Shown here one piece after another: positions 23,135-31,573 of a DNA stretch of 64,000 nucleotides. The notes beneath the pieces were generated by a model, which saw nothing but the letters and a program-made list of their open reading frames with translations, was not told the origin of the DNA and did not search any database. A program made the translations under genes and the position numbers. Within the stretch, counting starts at the first letter, position 1. Each line of letters starts with the position of its first letter. This DNA comes from Bacillus sp. NTK034 (lineage in GTDB: Bacteria; Bacillota; Bacilli; Bacillales; Cytobacillaceae): NCBI RefSeq assembly GCF_017303275.1, contig NZ_JAFKOJ010000011.1, forward strand, positions 102,421 through 166,420, read 5' to 3'.

Positions 23135-24865
23135 ATGAAGAAATCGATTCCCCTGCACTTACGCCCTTTTACAGCCCAGCAGCATTACAATGCTTACAGT
23201 CCCATTGACCATGCGGTTTGGAGATATGTGATGAGGCAAAATCATCATTTCCTTGAGGACATCGCCCATGATGCATTCACTTCAGGTCTGAAGTCATCCG
23301 GCATTTCCATCGACAGCATTCCACGGGTAAGTGAAATGAACGATCATTTAGATAAAATCGGCTGGGGGGCTGTCATTGTCGACGGATTGATTCCCGGCAC
23401 AGCGTTTTTTGATTTTCAAGCGCATGGCATCCTTCCTATCGCAACGGATATACGCCAGAAGACCAATATCGAATACACACCCGCTCCTGACATTCTCCAT
23501 GAAGCGGCGGGGCATGCACCGATTTTATTTGATGAAACCTACTCAGAGTTTGTTAAATTAATAGGGAATATCGGAGCTAACGCTTTTGCGACAAAAGAAG
23601 AACATGAGGTGTTTGAGGCAACCAGGCATTTATCGATTGTCATGGAAAGTCCAGCCTCAACTGAAGAAGAAATTGAAGCAGCCAAACAGCGATTAATGGA
23701 AAAACAGCGGCAAGTAAAAGGACTTTCTGAAGCTGAGCAAATCTCCCGGATTTTCTGGTGGACGGTCGAATTTGGCCTGATTGGCGAACTGCAGAAGCCC
23801 AAAATCTTTGGTGCAGGACTGCTGTCATCTGTGGGCGAAAGCAAGCATTGCCTGTCCGATCAGGTGAAGAAACGCCGGTTCACAATTGAAGATGCTATTA
23901 ACACCAGCTATGACGTTACATCTATGCAGACCCAGCTATTTGTTTGCGAAAGCTTTGAACAATTGATAGAGGAAGTGACGAGATTCGGCGAGTCCATGGC
24001 CTTCAGGCAAGGTGGAACAGCGGCTATCGAAAAAGCGATCGCTTCAAGCCAGGTTGCGCACATCGAACTCAATTCAGGCATTCAAATTACTGGTCTTTTC
24101 ACTGATATCATAAAGGATGCAGAAGGTGAAGCCATCTATGTCAAAACGACAGGTCCGAGTGCCCTTTCGATTCAAAATGAACAAATTAATCATCATGGGC
24201 CTGATATTCACCATGACGGCTTTGGAGCGCCGATCGGAAAATTGGCTGGAGGCATTAGGCTTGAAAATCAAACAGAACAGAGCCTGAAAAAACTTGGCAT
24301 CGAGATGAATAAAATGATGCAAATCACCTTCGAAAGCGGAGTAGAAATTTCCGGCCATGTGACGAATCTGTTATTTAATCATGATTCCCTTGTTTTAATA
24401 TCACTTGAAGAATGTCTCGTCAAAAAGGAAGATGAAATCTTGTTCCACCCCACTTGGGGCATCTATGATTTAGCTGTGGGCAGCCAGATTGTTTCTGCAC
24501 GTCCAATCGCAGCGGATTACGCTGCATTCCACGGAGAATCTGTTATGAATGAAGATAGCCCAAAAGAAGGAAAAGCCCTAACCCCTCTGGAAGAATTATA
24601 TGCGGAAGTAAGACAAATCCGGGAAACGAATTTCCCTCAGGATGTCCTTCTTCACAGTGTTATCGGAAAAATTCTTGATGAGTTCCCGGAAGAATGGCTG
24701 CTTCAGCTGGAAGTTCTGGAACTGCTTGAAAAGCATGACAAAGAATCGCCTTTGAAAAAACTGCTTCTGGACCAGCTTGAAAAGTTAAGTAAGGAAGAAC
24801 GCTATGTCCGCCTGATTCAAAACGGACTCGATGTCATCTTTGATTGGAGGCATGTCACAGTATGA
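23135..24865 (+). CDS. phhA: Phenylalanine 4-monooxygenase
   Basis: 576 residues, the long Bacillus form. The catalytic domain has H122-EAAG-H127 and E212 (WWTVEFGL), the two-histidine-one-glutamate iron site. It hydroxylates phenylalanine to tyrosine with tetrahydropterin and O2. The C-terminal 250 residues (from about 320) form an extra region with repeated ITGLF/ISGHV-like beta segments and a helical end, absent from short bacterial PhhA. AAGGAG precedes the ATG. The T-box leader controls it, and it overlaps the dehydratase gene by four bases. Confidence 0.95.
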   Translation: MKKSIPLHLRPFTAQQHYNAYSPIDHAVWRYVMRQNHHFLEDIAHDAFTSGLKSSGISIDSIPRVSEMNDHLDKIGWGAVIVDGLIPGTAFFDFQAHGILPIATDIRQKTNIEYTPAPDILHEAAGHAPILFDETYSEFVKLIGNIGANAFATKEEHEVFEATRHLSIVMESPASTEEEIEAAKQRLMEKQRQVKGLSEAEQISRIFWWTVEFGLIGELQKPKIFGAGLLSSVGESKHCLSDQVKKRRFTIEDAINTSYDVTSMQTQLFVCESFEQLIEEVTRFGESMAFRQGGTAAIEKAIASSQVAHIELNSGIQITGLFTDIIKDAEGEAIYVKTTGPSALSIQNEQINHHGPDIHHDGFGAPIGKLAGGIRLENQTEQSLKKLGIEMNKMMQITFESGVEISGHVTNLLFNHDSLVLISLEECLVKKEDEILFHPTWGIYDLAVGSQIVSARPIAADYAAFHGESVMNEDSPKEGKALTPLEELYAEVRQIRETNFPQDVLLHSVIGKILDEFPEEWLLQLEVLELLEKHDKESPLKKLLLDQLEKLSKEERYVRLIQNGLDVIFDWRHVTV

Positions 24866-25158
24866 CAAAAATAAGTGAAGAAGAAATAGCCCGGAAACTA
24901 TCCAAGCTGCCAGACTGGAAAAGAAAAGACAGCAAATGGATTGAACGGCGCTATCGCTTCAAAGAATATTTAGACGGTATCGCCTTCGTAAATAAAATTG
25001 CATCTCTTGCTGAAAACGAAAATCATCATCCTTTTATCGCCATTCAATACAAAATGGTGATCGTCTCCCTCACTTCCTGGAGTGAAAATGGGCTGACAGG
25101 TCTGGATTTTAAGCTAGCCCGGCAGATAGATGATGTTTTTCTTGCAGACCATAATTAA
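24862..25158 (+). CDS. phhB: 4a-hydroxytetrahydrobiopterin dehydratase
   Basis: 98 residues, the normal PCD size. The motif NENHHPFIAIQYKMVIVSLTSW (EHHP-type histidines and following strand) is the active site. It recycles the 4a-carbinolamine pterin formed by PhhA. ATGA overlap with phhA stop sets the start, with GGAGG 11 bases upstream inside phhA. The pair forms the complete phenylalanine hydroxylation unit, apart from the pterin reductase. Confidence 0.93.
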   Translation: MTKISEEEIARKLSKLPDWKRKDSKWIERRYRFKEYLDGIAFVNKIASLAENENHHPFIAIQYKMVIVSLTSWSENGLTGLDFKLARQIDDVFLADHN

Positions 25159-25160
25159 GA

Positions 25161-25198
25161 AAATAAGTGCCTGTTGAGATGACAGGCACTTATTTTTC
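25161..25198. terminator. Bidirectional terminator
   Basis: AATAAGTGCCTGT-TGAGATG-ACAGGCACTTATT with T-runs on both sides, serving phhB and the convergent membrane protein gene, whose stop codon lies in its right arm. Confidence 0.88.
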
Positions 25199-25759
25199 CC
25201 TTGTATCAAGTGGAAGTTCATATTCCCGAAGCACCTCGTAAAACGCCCTTCTCTTTGCATACCAGTCTGAATGCAGATTCAGCAAAATCTTTTTATCACC
25301 TTCTAAAGCAATCTCAAGCTGAGCTGGCAGCCCTCTCTTGTTTAGCTGAGTGACCGACTCTACCTCTTCCCACTGATAGCTTTCAACTGCCTTTATATTG
25401 GATACGCTATTTATATGAATTCCGCTTTCATCCAAATAGGTATACACATCAAAAGACATAAAGAATATGAAAAGAGACAGGCCAAACAAGAAAACAGCTG
25501 TTAATGTCAGCCGTTTTGAAGAATTCATTTCCCTGGAATACAGAAAAAGCCCGGCAACAGCGAACAAAAGAAAAAATCCTGCACTAAAAATCACATAAGA
25601 TAGCTTATAGGTGCTAAATGCTAAGAAGAATTGAGGATGAAAGTAGAATATATGAATGAAGTTAACACAAATGATGCTAATGGGGATTACACTTAAAATG
25701 TAAATCAGGCTTAGGCTGAATAACTTAGGTATTAAACCTTTTTCATGGGGAAGCTGAAT
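25190..25759 (-). CDS. Membrane protein, PH-like tail; probable ATT start
   Basis: The first usual start codon (GTG 25594) gives 134 residues but has no ribosome site. The same frame stays open upstream for 55 more codons of clearly membrane-type sequence (PKLFSLSLIYILSVIPISII, then IFYFHPQFFLAFST). AAGGAG sits 9 bases before an in-frame ATT at 25759, giving 189 residues with four membrane segments and a C-terminal beta domain (GIHINSVSNIKAVESYQWEEVESV). No ATG, GTG or TTG lies in the extension. I infer ATT initiation or a small indel near the start. Function unknown. Confidence 0.6.
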   Translation of the reverse strand: MQLPHEKGLIPKLFSLSLIYILSVIPISIICVNFIHIFYFHPQFFLAFSTYKLSYVIFSAGFFLLFAVAGLFLYSREMNSSKRLTLTAVFLFGLSLFIFFMSFDVYTYLDESGIHINSVSNIKAVESYQWEEVESVTQLNKRGLPAQLEIALEGDKKILLNLHSDWYAKRRAFYEVLREYELPLDTREK

Positions 25760-25930
25760 ATGGCATCACTCCTTCCATTTACCTTATATTACCACATTAA
25801 CCCTAATAATTAATATAGCTTATTTGTTTTGATACTGATGCCCAGAACACTCCAGAGCCCAACATCATACATTAGAGCAAAAGTTGTTAGGGCAGGTCAC
25901 TAATAATAAGTGACGGGGAGGTATAAAGGT

Positions 25931-26317
25931 ATGGCTATTAATGAAGAAGCGCTGTGTCAGCAGTTTGCAAGAACAATCGGCGGCCAGGAAGGATTTGCCG
26001 GCGGGAAGTGTGTTGCAACGATTAATCGGGATGAACTGGAAGTCACCATTATGGGAAAACCATTTAACGTAACAACTTCTTTCTCATTTGAATCGATGGA
26101 TACCAGGTCAGGACGGGCATTGTGTCTGGGCAGGGTGGCCCTTTTGCAAAAGGAAGTTGATGGATTTGCTGGTGCCATTATTAAACAGGGAATAACCGTT
26201 TCGTCCGTACACAATGAGTGGCTATTTGATCAGCCCAGCCTCATTTATGTGAATATCCAGGTTGTTGATCATCCAATCAATTTTGCAAGGAAAGTCAGAA
26301 GAGCTTTAAGAAGTTAA
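25931..26317 (+). CDS. DUF1259-family protein
   Basis: 128 residues from ATG 25931 (GGGGAGG upstream). The region SVHNEWLFDQPSLIYVNIQVVDHPINFARKVRRAL matches the DUF1259 C-terminal signature (HNHWLFDQPRLMYIHFE-like). No enzyme activity is known. It is flanked by its own promoter region and terminator. Confidence 0.85.
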   Translation: MAINEEALCQQFARTIGGQEGFAGGKCVATINRDELEVTIMGKPFNVTTSFSFESMDTRSGRALCLGRVALLQKEVDGFAGAIIKQGITVSSVHNEWLFDQPSLIYVNIQVVDHPINFARKVRRALRS

Positions 26318-26335
26318 TCATATTATATAAAAAAA

Positions 26336-26376
26336 GCAAGCCCCATTTAGAATGTTGTAACTAAATGGGGCTTTTC
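26336..26376. terminator. Bidirectional terminator
   Basis: AAGCCCCATTTAG-N10-CTAAATGGGGCTT with T-rich ends, between the DUF1259 gene and convergent mccB. Confidence 0.9.
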
Positions 26377-26377
26377 C

Positions 26378-27505
26378 TTATAGCACTGACTGCAAATCCT
26401 CAATTAAGTCTTCGGCATCCTCCAGGCCAACTGAAATTCGAATCAGGCCATCTGTAATTCCCAGTTCCAGACGGCGTTCTTTCGGTATCGATGCATGCGT
26501 CATTTTGGCTGGAAGGGAAATCAGGCTTTCAACTGCACCCAAACTTTCTGCCAGGGTAAAATATCTTACTTTTTTCAGCACCTCTTCTGCCTTTTCACCG
26601 CTTCCGGCATCGAAGGAAATCATTCCGCCAAATCCCCGTGCCTGCTTTGAGTGAATGTCATGGCCTTTTTGATCTTTAAATCCTGGATAATAAACCTTTG
26701 AAACCTGCGGATGATTGGTAAGAAAATTTGCCACCCTTTTCGCATTTTCTTCAATTTCCTCCATCCGAATGGCCAGTGTCCGAATTCCCCTGATTAATAG
26801 CCAGCTATCCTGCGGTCCCAGAACAGCACCAATTGAATTTTGGATGAAGTGCATATCTGCTGCAAGCTGTTCAGTATTCACCACAACCAGCCCGGCAACC
26901 ACATCACTATGTCCGCCTATATATTTGGTGGCACTGTGCAAGACTATATCAGCACCCAGTTCTATTGGATTTTGCCAGTATGGTGTACTGAAGGTGTTAT
27001 CCACAATCATAAGCAAATTCTTGGATTTGGACAGTTTGGAAATTCCGGCCAGGTCTGTAATCTTCAGCAATGGATTCGTCGGTGTCTCAACATAGATGGC
27101 TTTTGTATTTTCCTGTATTGCCGCTTCCACAGCAGCCAAATCACTTGTATCCACAAAGGTTACATCTACATTATATTTCGTCAAAACCTTTGTCACTAAT
27201 CGATAGGACCCGCCATACACATCATCTGTGAAAATAACATGATCTCCTGTTGAAAATAAGTGCATTACAGAAGAAATAGCTGCCATGCCGGAACCGAAAG
27301 CAAACCCGCGGTATCCGCCTTCCAGATCCTTTATTAATTCCTCTAAAGCATGCCTGGTCGGATTTCCGGTTCTTGCATACTCATAAACGAAATTGCCCAC
27401 TCCATCTTGTTTAAAGGTACTGGCATGGTGGACAGGTATGGAGACGGCACCTGTATAATCATCTCTGGAAATACCGCCGTGAATCATTTGTGTTTTCCTT
27501 CTCAT
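26378..27505 (-). CDS. mccB: Cystathionine gamma-lyase
   Basis: 375 residues, a Cys/Met-metabolism PLP enzyme. The PLP lysine is in LHSATKYIGGHSDVVAG, and VDNTFSTPYWQNP and SVGLEDAEDLIEDL are family signatures. By its place after mccA it is MccB (YrhB), splitting cystathionine to cysteine, 2-oxobutyrate and ammonia (and homocysteine to H2S). It overlaps mccA by four bases. MetI/MetC-type activity cannot be excluded on sequence alone. Confidence 0.92.
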   Translation of the reverse strand: MRRKTQMIHGGISRDDYTGAVSIPVHHASTFKQDGVGNFVYEYARTGNPTRHALEELIKDLEGGYRGFAFGSGMAAISSVMHLFSTGDHVIFTDDVYGGSYRLVTKVLTKYNVDVTFVDTSDLAAVEAAIQENTKAIYVETPTNPLLKITDLAGISKLSKSKNLLMIVDNTFSTPYWQNPIELGADIVLHSATKYIGGHSDVVAGLVVVNTEQLAADMHFIQNSIGAVLGPQDSWLLIRGIRTLAIRMEEIEENAKRVANFLTNHPQVSKVYYPGFKDQKGHDIHSKQARGFGGMISFDAGSGEKAEEVLKKVRYFTLAESLGAVESLISLPAKMTHASIPKERRLELGITDGLIRISVGLEDAEDLIEDLQSVL

Positions 27506-28428
27506 TGTTCATCCTCCTCATAAATTGATTTACTTATATACCGCTCACTGCTGTCAGGAAAAATGGTGACAATATTCGTGCCGGGCCGAGCATTTTCAGC
27601 TTCTCTCAGCGTTGCTTCAAAAGCAGCTCCTGACGAACTTCCAACTAAGTATCCTTGCAGCAATGCCAGCTCCTTCACTCGTTTGAAGGCATCTTTATCT
27701 GAAATGGTATGAATGGCCTCAAATAAGCCTATTTCCATATACGGCGGCAAAAACTCCATCCCGATTCCCTCGGTTCGATGCGGCCCTGCCTTTCCGCCAT
27801 TTAAAACGGAGCCTTCAGGTTCGACGATAACTGTCTTTATCTTTGGGTTCTTTTCTTTAAGATATCTGGCGCAGCCCATAAACGTACCGCCAGTCCCTGC
27901 TCCAGCTGCAAAAATATCAAGTTTCCCATCTAATGCTTCGAAAATCTCAGGTCCCAATGTTTCATAATACGTTTGCGGGTTATTTTCATTGCTGAACTGC
28001 TGAGGACTATAGGAATTAGGAATCTTCAGCAGCAGTTCCTCCGCCTTCCTAATAGCGCCTTTCATTCCTTCTTCAGTCGGGGTATTAATAACTTCTGCCC
28101 CTAACGCCTTCATTAGCTTCTGTTTTTCAACACTGAATTTTTGAGGTACGACACAGATGATTTTGATCTTCGTTCCAATAGCAGCAAGCGCTAAGCCAAT
28201 TCCTGTATTCCCTGCAGTCGGTTCAATTACAGCCCCATCTTCCGGAACCAGCCCATCCTCAATAGCTGTCTGAATCAAGTTCTGTCCTAACCGGTCCTTT
28301 ACACTGCCTCCCGGGTTAAAATATTCAAGCTTTGCGAAAACATTTACTCCCTGCGGAATAGCATAGTGTTTAATTTTCACAAGAGGGGTACGCCCAATTA
28401 ATTCATTCACACTGCTGTAATAATTCAT
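27502..28428 (-). CDS. mccA: Cystathionine beta-synthase (O-acetylserine-dependent)
   Basis: 308 residues from ATG 28428 (AGAGGTG upstream). PLP lysine in YFNPGGSVKDRLG; phosphate loop GAGTGGTFMG; TAGNTGIGLA. It condenses O-acetylserine with homocysteine to cystathionine, the first step of reverse transsulfuration. In B. subtilis mccA and mccB belong to the yrrT-mtnN-mccAB-yrhC operon. Here yrrT is divergent instead and mtnN is missing from the window. Confidence 0.93.
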   Translation of the reverse strand: MNYYSSVNELIGRTPLVKIKHYAIPQGVNVFAKLEYFNPGGSVKDRLGQNLIQTAIEDGLVPEDGAVIEPTAGNTGIGLALAAIGTKIKIICVVPQKFSVEKQKLMKALGAEVINTPTEEGMKGAIRKAEELLLKIPNSYSPQQFSNENNPQTYYETLGPEIFEALDGKLDIFAAGAGTGGTFMGCARYLKEKNPKIKTVIVEPEGSVLNGGKAGPHRTEGIGMEFLPPYMEIGLFEAIHTISDKDAFKRVKELALLQGYLVGSSSGAAFEATLREAENARPGTNIVTIFPDSSERYISKSIYEEDEQ

Positions 28429-28449
28429 CGTCAGCACCTCTGTTTTTCA

Positions 28450-28676
28450 GAAAGAATGGTTACTCTTCTTCATTGCGTTTTTTGGATATTTCTTACGTTT
28501 CTTTTAATTCCTATTATTCCTACTTGCATAGTATGTTTTAAGTTTATTTTTGTCAATTGTCAGCTGAAAAATCCGCTGGCAACTGAGAATTAAGGATGAT
28601 TGCAAAGTTGCCAAGTGAGATATTAATTCATACTATACCAATAAGTATTATAAGAATTGAAGGGGTGATTTTTACA
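28450..28676. promoter_or_regulatory. Divergent mccA / yrrT control region
   Basis: An AT-rich 220-base gap. TTAATTCCTATTATTCCTA (28506-28524) resembles the CymR half-sites known upstream of Bacillus sulfur genes. The assignment is tentative. Confidence 0.45.
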
Positions 28677-29312
28677 ATGGGCCGTGAATTTGTAGATTTG
28701 TTTGATCATTGGGCAGAATCCTATGATCAGGCTGTAACGGGTAAAGACATTGAATATCAAGAGGTGTTTTTGAATTATGAACATATCCTTCAAGAGGTTG
28801 CCAATCTTGTGAATGGAAATGTGGTGGAATTCGGTACAGGTACCGGCAACCTAACTCAAAGGCTACTGGAGAAAGGCTGTTCAATAATCGGAGTGGAACC
28901 TTCTGCTGCCATGAGAAAAATAGCAGGCAAAAAAATGCCTCATCTTACATTATTAGATGGTGATTTTTTAAACTTTCAATTGTTTGGTCCCATAGATGCC
29001 TTTGTCAGCTCGTACGCATTCCATCATTTAGAAGACAGCGAAAAAGCCAATGCCATCTCTAAATATGCCACCCTCCTTTCAACTGGCGGGAAAGTCGTTT
29101 TTGCCGATACTGTCTTTGGAAGCATGGGCGAAAAAGAGACTTTTATCCAGGAAGCTAAAAACAATCATTACCTCAGCCTGGCACAAGACCTGGAAACAGA
29201 ACACTATACAACCATCCCCATATTAGAAAGCATGTTTCATTCCAATGAATTCTCTGTTGAGTTTAAGCAGCTCAATCGATATGTATGGCTGATAGAAGCA
29301 GAGAAACTTTAG
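28677..29312 (+). CDS. yrrT: SAM-dependent methyltransferase
   Basis: 211 residues. The start MGREFVDLFDHWAESYDQAVTGKDIEYQEVF closely matches B. subtilis YrrT. Rossmann motif I is VVEFGTGTGNLTQRL, and YAFHHLEDSEK is motif IV. YrrT is a putative AdoMet-dependent methyltransferase linked to methionine-to-cysteine conversion. ATG 28677 is preceded by AGGGGTGATT. It is divergent from mccA rather than in one operon with it. Confidence 0.9.
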   Translation: MGREFVDLFDHWAESYDQAVTGKDIEYQEVFLNYEHILQEVANLVNGNVVEFGTGTGNLTQRLLEKGCSIIGVEPSAAMRKIAGKKMPHLTLLDGDFLNFQLFGPIDAFVSSYAFHHLEDSEKANAISKYATLLSTGGKVVFADTVFGSMGEKETFIQEAKNNHYLSLAQDLETEHYTTIPILESMFHSNEFSVEFKQLNRYVWLIEAEKL

Positions 29313-29335
29313 GAAAACGAAGCTCAATGACTGAT

Positions 29336-29375
29336 AACCCTGCTGATCCATAAGTTGGTTCAGCAGGGTTTTCTT
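29336..29375 (+). terminator. Intrinsic terminator
   Basis: AACCCTGCTGA-N13-TCAGCAGGGTT followed by TTCTTT after yrrT. Confidence 0.88.
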
Positions 29376-29422
29376 TGCCTTAAGCATCCAGTTTGACTTC
29401 TAAAATATTTTGCAGTATATTA

Positions 29423-29451
29423 ATTGACGTATCAATCATTGACCTATCAAT
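29423..29451 (+). promoter_or_regulatory. Double MarR operator
   Basis: Two nearly identical 14-bp boxes, ATTGACGTATCAAT (29423-29436) and ATTGACCTATCAAT (29438-29451), 15 bases apart, just before the MarR gene. Each is an inverted repeat of ATTGA. Autoregulation by the MarR protein is the natural reading. Confidence 0.75.
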
Positions 29452-29473
29452 TATCTAAAAGGCGGGGGATGCT

Positions 29474-29902
29474 GTGTTCAAATGTTCAAAGGAAGAAGAA
29501 TTAATTGCTGCCCGGCTGTTTGAACTCAGCAAACAGACAATGCCAAAGTTTGAACGCTGTACAGGCATCAGCCAATCACGGCTTGAGATTCTTCGGGAGC
29601 TTTTTGAAGCGGAAGAAATTACGCAGCGGGAGCTTCAGAAAAAAGTGAATATTGATCATGCTGCTGTCACAAGACACCTTAAACAGCTGGAAGAAAAGGG
29701 CATGGTGATCCGCAGGAAAAATCCTGAAGATAACCGTTTTACTTACGTCAGCCTGACAGAGGAAGGCAAAACGAAAATTGCTGCTTACTGCGAAGAAAAG
29801 AAGCGGTTTATTTCCAAAATCCTGAACGGCTTTTCGGAACTTGAGCGAAGCACACTACTAAATATGCTCACACGCATCCAGGAAAATGTAGATAATATTT
29901 AA
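29474..29902 (+). CDS. MarR-family transcriptional regulator
   Basis: 142 residues. The winged helix is EEITQRELQKKVNIDHAAVTRHLKQLEEKGMVIRRKNPEDNRFTYVSLTEEG, with the DNR wing loop typical of MarR. Two cysteines near the N-terminus (FKCSKEEE, FERCTGIS) could sense electrophiles, as in YodB or MhqR. The start is GTG 29474 behind GGCGGGGG. It heads an operon with a nitroreductase and a monooxygenase. Confidence 0.92.
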   Translation: MFKCSKEEELIAARLFELSKQTMPKFERCTGISQSRLEILRELFEAEEITQRELQKKVNIDHAAVTRHLKQLEEKGMVIRRKNPEDNRFTYVSLTEEGKTKIAAYCEEKKRFISKILNGFSELERSTLLNMLTRIQENVDNI

Positions 29903-29938
29903 TTTTCACATCCAGAAAAACATAAAGGAGAGTTCATC

Positions 29939-30574
29939 ATGAATAAAACCATTATCAATGACTATAAAGAAATCATCACAGGCCGACGTTCCATCCGTAA
30001 TTATGACCCAACAGTCAAAATCAGCAGAGAAGAAATGGCTGAAATCCTGGAAGAAGCATCTTTAGCTCCTTCATCCGTAAACCTGCAGCCATGGCGTTTT
30101 GTGGTCATTGATTCAAAAGAAGGCAAAGACACACTGGCACCGCTCGCAAAATTCAATCAAAGACAAGTTGAGACATCAGCAGCTGTCATCGCTGTCTTTG
30201 TTGATATGAAGAGTGAAGCATACATTGAAAAAATTTATGATACAGCTGTTGAAAAAGGATACATGCCTGCTGATGTAAGAGACACCCAGGTGCCATCCAT
30301 CAAAGGCTTAGTGGAAAATATGACATTCGAGCAAAAGAAAGAAATGAACCTGATCGATGCTGGTCTCGTTTCCATGCAGCTAATGCTTGCAGCTCGTGCC
30401 CATGGCTATGATACAAATCCAATTGGAGGCTATGAAAAAGACAGGATAGCTGAAGCATTCCATCTGGATAAGGAACGCTACTACCCTGTCATGCTTATCT
30501 CAATCGGCAAAGCTGCTGATCAGGGGTATAAATCTGTCCGCCTGCCTGTTGAAGATATCACGGAATGGAAATAA
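29939..30574 (+). CDS. Nitroreductase-family protein
   Basis: 211 residues. FMN-binding segments RRSIRNYDPTVKIS (N-terminus), ASLAPSSVNLQPWRFVV and MLAARAHGYDTNPIGGYEKDRIAEAF identify the family. Such NAD(P)H oxidoreductases reduce nitroaromatics and quinones. With the MarR regulator and the ABM-domain protein it should form a quinone or electrophile stress operon. AAAGGAG precedes the ATG. Confidence 0.93.
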   Translation: MNKTIINDYKEIITGRRSIRNYDPTVKISREEMAEILEEASLAPSSVNLQPWRFVVIDSKEGKDTLAPLAKFNQRQVETSAAVIAVFVDMKSEAYIEKIYDTAVEKGYMPADVRDTQVPSIKGLVENMTFEQKKEMNLIDAGLVSMQLMLAARAHGYDTNPIGGYEKDRIAEAFHLDKERYYPVMLISIGKAADQGYKSVRLPVEDITEWK

Positions 30575-30595
30575 CTCATAAAGGAGAAATATAAC

Positions 30596-30892
30596 ATGAT
30601 CATTATTCATGCTGGCTTCCAAGTACAAACTGATAAAGAAAATGATTTTCTTGCTGAAATTCGTCCGCTGATCGAGGCTTCCAGAGCAGAAGAAGGCAAT
30701 ATCTCTTATGACCTGGTAAAAGATACAGAAAAAGCGGGTTCCTATACCATGATGGAATTGTGGAAGGATATGGACGCTGTGAAGTTCCACAATCAGACAG
30801 AACATTTTACATCATTTACAGCAAAGGCTCCACAATACTTTTCTGCACCTCCTCAGGTGAAGGTGTATGATGCACTGTCTGTAGATAAATAA
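30596..30892 (+). CDS. Putative quinol monooxygenase (ABM domain)
   Basis: 98 residues forming one antibiotic-biosynthesis-monooxygenase ferredoxin-like domain (AGFQVQTDKENDFLAEIRPLIEASRAEEGNISYDLV...TMMELWKDMDAVKFHNQTEHFTSF). YgiN-like members oxidise quinols. It ends the MarR-nitroreductase operon and starts 21 bases behind the nitroreductase with AAAGGAG. Confidence 0.9.
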   Translation: MIIIHAGFQVQTDKENDFLAEIRPLIEASRAEEGNISYDLVKDTEKAGSYTMMELWKDMDAVKFHNQTEHFTSFTAKAPQYFSAPPQVKVYDALSVDK

Positions 30893-30903
30893 TAAATTAT
30901 CCA

Positions 30904-30947
30904 GAAAAAGACGCTTGGGATTTAAAATTCCCAAGCGTCTTTTTCTG
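30904..30947. terminator. Intrinsic terminator
   Basis: AAAAAGACGCTTGGGA-N9-TCCCAAGCGTCTTTTT behind the ABM gene; symmetric, likely bidirectional. Confidence 0.92.
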
Positions 30948-30994
30948 GATATACAGTTTGATTTACAATCTCTGCCTGGGGTTTTCTACTCATT

Positions 30995-31135
30995 TTATTC
31001 ATTGTTCTCTTTTTGATCATGATAAGCAATGAGGATGACTTCTTCTCCCTTTTCCTCACTTAACCGCTTTTCCAGATTATGCACCTGCTGCAGATCTCCG
31101 TCGGACAAACTTGCAAAATGATATTGTTTATCCAT
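30995..31135 (-). CDS. Small hydrophilic protein, 46 aa
   Basis: ATG 31135 has AAAAGGTGATG upstream. The peptide MDKQYHFASLSDGDLQQV-type sequence continues with HNLEKRLSEEKGEEVILIAY and ends KENNE: one amphipathic helix and a strand. Function unknown. It faces the stress operon across its terminator. Confidence 0.7.
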   Translation of the reverse strand: MDKQYHFASLSDGDLQQVHNLEKRLSEEKGEEVILIAYHDQKENNE

Positions 31136-31217
31136 TTTTCATCACCTTTTCGTAATAGGATACTTAAAGTTTGTGTTTTCCAAGCATTTTTATACCAAAA
31201 ATACCCGGATTCAATCT

Positions 31218-31379
31218 TTATTTAATCCCCAAAATGGCAATGGCAATGACTGTTAACACCAGACTCAGCAGCAGTGACATACCCCAATGTTTCTTTTCGG
31301 TCATCTTGAATAACACATTCATTACAGAACTGATTGCCAGAAAAATAAAGAATACAAATAAAAAAATCATAAATTCCAT
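31218..31379 (-). CDS. Small membrane protein, 53 aa
   Basis: Two membrane segments (MIFLFVFFIFLAISSVMNVLF and MSLLLSLVLTVIAIAILGI) joined by KMTEKKHWG. Its ATG overlaps the stop of the preceding gene by one base (TAATG), so the two are translationally coupled. It is the last gene of a three-gene run led by a GNAT enzyme. Function unknown. Confidence 0.65.
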   Translation of the reverse strand: MEFMIFLFVFFIFLAISSVMNVLFKMTEKKHWGMSLLLSLVLTVIAIAILGIK

Positions 31380-31552
31380 TATCGCTTAACCTGCCTTTTG
31401 TCCGGTTTCGCAAGGAAATAAGAAGAGCTTCCCATCATCATGCCTCCGAAGATCCCCATGAAACTGCCGGCGACTGTCCAATAGGCAGACAGAAAGATGC
31501 AGGACATAAGCAAAATCAGCCCTCCTATAAACGGGGCCATTCCCACTTTCAT
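31379..31552 (-). CDS. Small membrane protein, 57 aa
   Basis: Start ATG 31552 behind GGAGGAAG. Two membrane segments with small residues (MAPFIGGLILLMSCIFLSAYW and GSFMGIFGGMMMGSSSYFLA) and a basic end (KPDKRQVKR). It lies 21 bases after the GNAT gene and is coupled to the next ORF. The two could form a hetero-oligomer, which is inference. Confidence 0.68.
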   Translation of the reverse strand: MKVGMAPFIGGLILLMSCIFLSAYWTVAGSFMGIFGGMMMGSSSYFLAKPDKRQVKR

Positions 31553-31573
31553 TCTGCTTCTTCCTCCTGTTCC

